From NCBI GenBank assembly GCA_019055375.1, contig JAHQIW010000455.1, positions 45,567 to 109,566 on the forward strand: a stretch of DNA of 64,000 nt. The letters are read 5' to 3'. The DNA comes from Parelaphostrongylus tenuis (Eukaryota; Nematoda; Chromadorea; Rhabditida; Metastrongylidae). The position numbers and the translations under genes were made by a program. The notes under the pieces are model-generated. The model did no database searches. It had not been told where the DNA came from and worked only from the letters and a program-made list of their open reading frames with translations. Shown here in pieces: positions 61,690 to 64,000 of the stretch. Every line of letters begins with the position of its first letter. Position 1 is the first letter of the stretch.

Positions 61690-62330
61690 GTTGAAGCCGT
61701 TGTTGCCATTAGTTGTGCAAATGTGCTGATACGGCGACGAAATCGGATATGCAGATGGTTCTCATTTTAAGAAGGCAGCTTTGGCTTCGAAGATAAGCCT
61801 CGCTATGACTGGCCATCTGTTAGGATGTAAGTGGCTCAAAAAGCGCTCTAATGAAGAGCCTTAATCAAACACTCATGATTTGACTGAGGAGCTTAGTGTT
61901 TCGCAGAAGACGTTGGCCAGCAAGTTGAACCAACTTGACACTGTTCACAGGGAACCTCGCCAGAGTCACCATGAGCTTTATCCAATTATGGCCTTTATCG
62001 ATCAATGCAGCACTTTTGTCAATATTTCTTATGTCTTTGCTACTTTTTTTGCAGTGTTACGACGTTTCAAATATTGCTGAAATAATTGAGTGGTAAGCAA
62101 AAATTTGCTCTCACACGGGAGTTGGGCCCACTTTCCTTACGAACCCGTTTTGAGCACATTTCGAATAGCCGTCCTACTAAATCATTCAGTGGAGTTGAAG
62201 GAGCATGTCAAAAACTTTCAATTGAAAGGATTCGAAGTGACACTTGGAGCAGATTCGGAATCTTGTAGAACATTGGTATAAAGTCGTGAACAAGGTGGTC
62301 TATACCGTTATGAATAGCTGTTGCTGGTTT
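61690..62330 (+). pseudogene. Second-type mariner transposase remnant
   Basis: Plus-strand fragments in three frames: GSFGFEDKPRYDWPS, then HDLTEELSVSQKTLASKLNQ and LDTVHREPRQSHHEL (the family's LGVSQKTVSRKL...VHREPR.VPHEL), and finally NLVEHWYKVVNK at the C-terminus. Its sequence differs from the other three mariner remnants, so it is a separate lineage. Inactive. Confidence 0.75.
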
Positions 62331-62542
62331 TGTTATTAATCTGCGCACAAAATAAAATTTTCAAAAATTTCCCAAAACTATGCTAAGCCGGAGGTACTTC
62401 GGTAAACAGAGTAGCTGTAGAACAATCAGAATGCTTACACTTTATGCTTTCCGTAATATAATCGCTATAGTTTGAGATCTTTACTATCTGCATTTTCTGT
62501 GATTCATGGGTTTGTCAGCTGTTGTTGGACAAATCTAAACTG

Positions 62543-62780
62543 AAATGCCAAATAATCATTTTTGAGGCATGAATGTTATGTGATGTGTTAAAATGGGCTA
62601 ACATATAGAGCCCGATATACGTGTTTCGACCTTGCGGTCCCGTCAGTCGGGCAGTTACCCTTTCGTCTTTTGCCAATCTTTTGTGAGTGCTCCAGTCCCC
62701 ACTCTAAGAGTTTTCGACGTAGCTCAAAAATGATTATTTGGCATATCGAAATTTGAGTCGTGGTCTTAAGAAAACTCTCG
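62543..62780. repeat. Fold-back family F, copy 6 with clear TIRs
   Basis: Left terminus ATGCCAAATAATCATTTTTG is mirrored by CAAAAATGATTATTTGGCAT at the right. Interior ATACGTGTTTCGACCTTGCG and GTCCCGTCAGTCGGGCAGTT. It shows that short copies of the family also have terminal inverted repeats. Confidence 0.75.
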
Positions 62781-62784
62781 TGAA

Positions 62785-64000
62785 TAAGTATTTCTCTCAA
62801 TACTATTTGCTCTCTCTCATATATTTGTGTAGTCAAATTGTGGCGTAGTTAAACTATTTCACATCACTGGCTTTTTCACCTCTTTCTACCACATAAAATA
62901 GACTAAGGCAATCCACTCCATACGAGCACCAGCTAAGGATTATACACCGATTCGTACATCTATCACACACGTTTTTATTCTACCAACCAGCTAGTCCTTT
63001 TCCTCTGCTAGAATTCTTTTTTCCCAGCTTTCCTTTCCTAAAACTGAGCACTGGAACGATATTCTTAAAAAGCTTAATGAACTGTAACATTTTGAGAGCA
63101 AATGGAATAAAAAGCACCGGATATTTTAGAAAGAGAGGCATGATATTACCATTCTATGTAAGTCTCTTCAAGAATCACATTTAGTCTCAAAATTTTCGTT
63201 TTCGCTGCTTTCGAATGAGTACCGAATCTAGATTGAAAATCCATTCACAAACCCTGCCAAGTAAGGACAATGTGCTTCGAAGGTGAAGCGTAATCTTATA
63301 TCCGCTGCTACGACTCAGTAAGAAAGCTCTTACTGAATCAAAATAGTACTGATATTACCAAGTTAAAGACTATCAAATGATTATCAAAAGTGTGGGAAAA
63401 AAACAGGAAAAGGCCTCTGTTCTGAGCGGTCTTCCATCTCATGTAGTGTGGACATCGGCATTTGGCTGCAGCATAATTACATCAAGGTTATTTGAAGAAC
63501 TTGAATTGGACAGAGCATAGGGAATCGTCTTGAAGCACTAACCATCTCAGGGCCAGTTGTCATCACCACGCGCTGTGCAAATCGACCAGGTGCGCGATTT
63601 TTGTTCTTTGATTTGGGTTTTCCCACCACTTTGAGAATAAATCTAAAAATTATTGTAACATATAGCTACTCCACAGTTTTCTCTACAAACTCGTATGCTT
63701 TTGGCGCAAATATAACGTTTGCTTTGAATAACAAGATCTTTTTTACTGCTTAATCACAATGATATTGGTATTCCGTCAATTGTAAGTAGTTGTTCAAAGA
63801 ATATAATAGCATAAATCTAAAAATTTTGATGTATTTCATTATATACAATATTTAAAGGTTATAAAAGCAACCGAAGATCGGAAAACAACTAATAGCTTTC
63901 AAAAAAAATGTTGCACAGTGCATATTATGCCAGGTTATCGATAACTCCTACGATAACTTGATTTGGTACCTCTCACCTGTCCGCACCCATATTCAAAAAA
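62785..64000. other. No gene recognised
   Basis: AT-rich to the window end, with no supported gene or repeat. Confidence 0.35.

Overview
AT-rich, repeat-dominated animal genomic DNA, best explained as a parasitic rhabditid nematode of the strongylid (hookworm-like) type. The reasons are small phase-consistent exons with short introns and GT...AG sites, RTE-class non-LTR retrotransposon fragments, several decayed mariner elements, tRNA-derived SINEs and fold-back MITE-like repeats. Bacterial features (operons, Shine-Dalgarno sites, CRISPR) are absent. The species assignment is inference.

Layout. 1-4.5 kb: repeats and a fold-back element. 4.6-6.0 kb (- strand): six phase-consistent exons encoding the C-terminal half of a tubulin tyrosine ligase-like (TTLL, TTLL11-type) polyglutamylase. 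6.7-16.5 kb: a very large inverted repeat (two ~4.7 kb arms about 90% alike around a 0.3 kb spacer). 16.9-19.2 kb (+ strand): the N-terminal and central exons of the same TTLL family, with a premature stop and damaged splice sites. The two halves lie back to back on opposite strands flanking the palindrome and do not overlap in content, which points to one ancestral gene split by an inversion. 20-36 kb: SINE inverted pairs, mariner and RTE remnants, long TIR elements and unassigned AT-rich DNA. 38.7-41.1 kb: a ~155 bp tandem repeat interrupted by a 5'-truncated RTE copy. 44.0-49.2 kb (- strand): a multi-exon PHD-finger gene, the best intact host gene here. 49-64 kb: more TIR elements, MITEs, three mariner remnants and a few isolated putative exons.

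The two recognisable genes are a microtubule-modifying enzyme (split) and a chromatin-reader-type protein. Most of the rest is mobile DNA, much of it in inverted pairs. Repeat boundaries were read by eye and are accurate to roughly 10-30 bp. Exon boundaries rest on splice consensus and reading-phase agreement, without transcript evidence.
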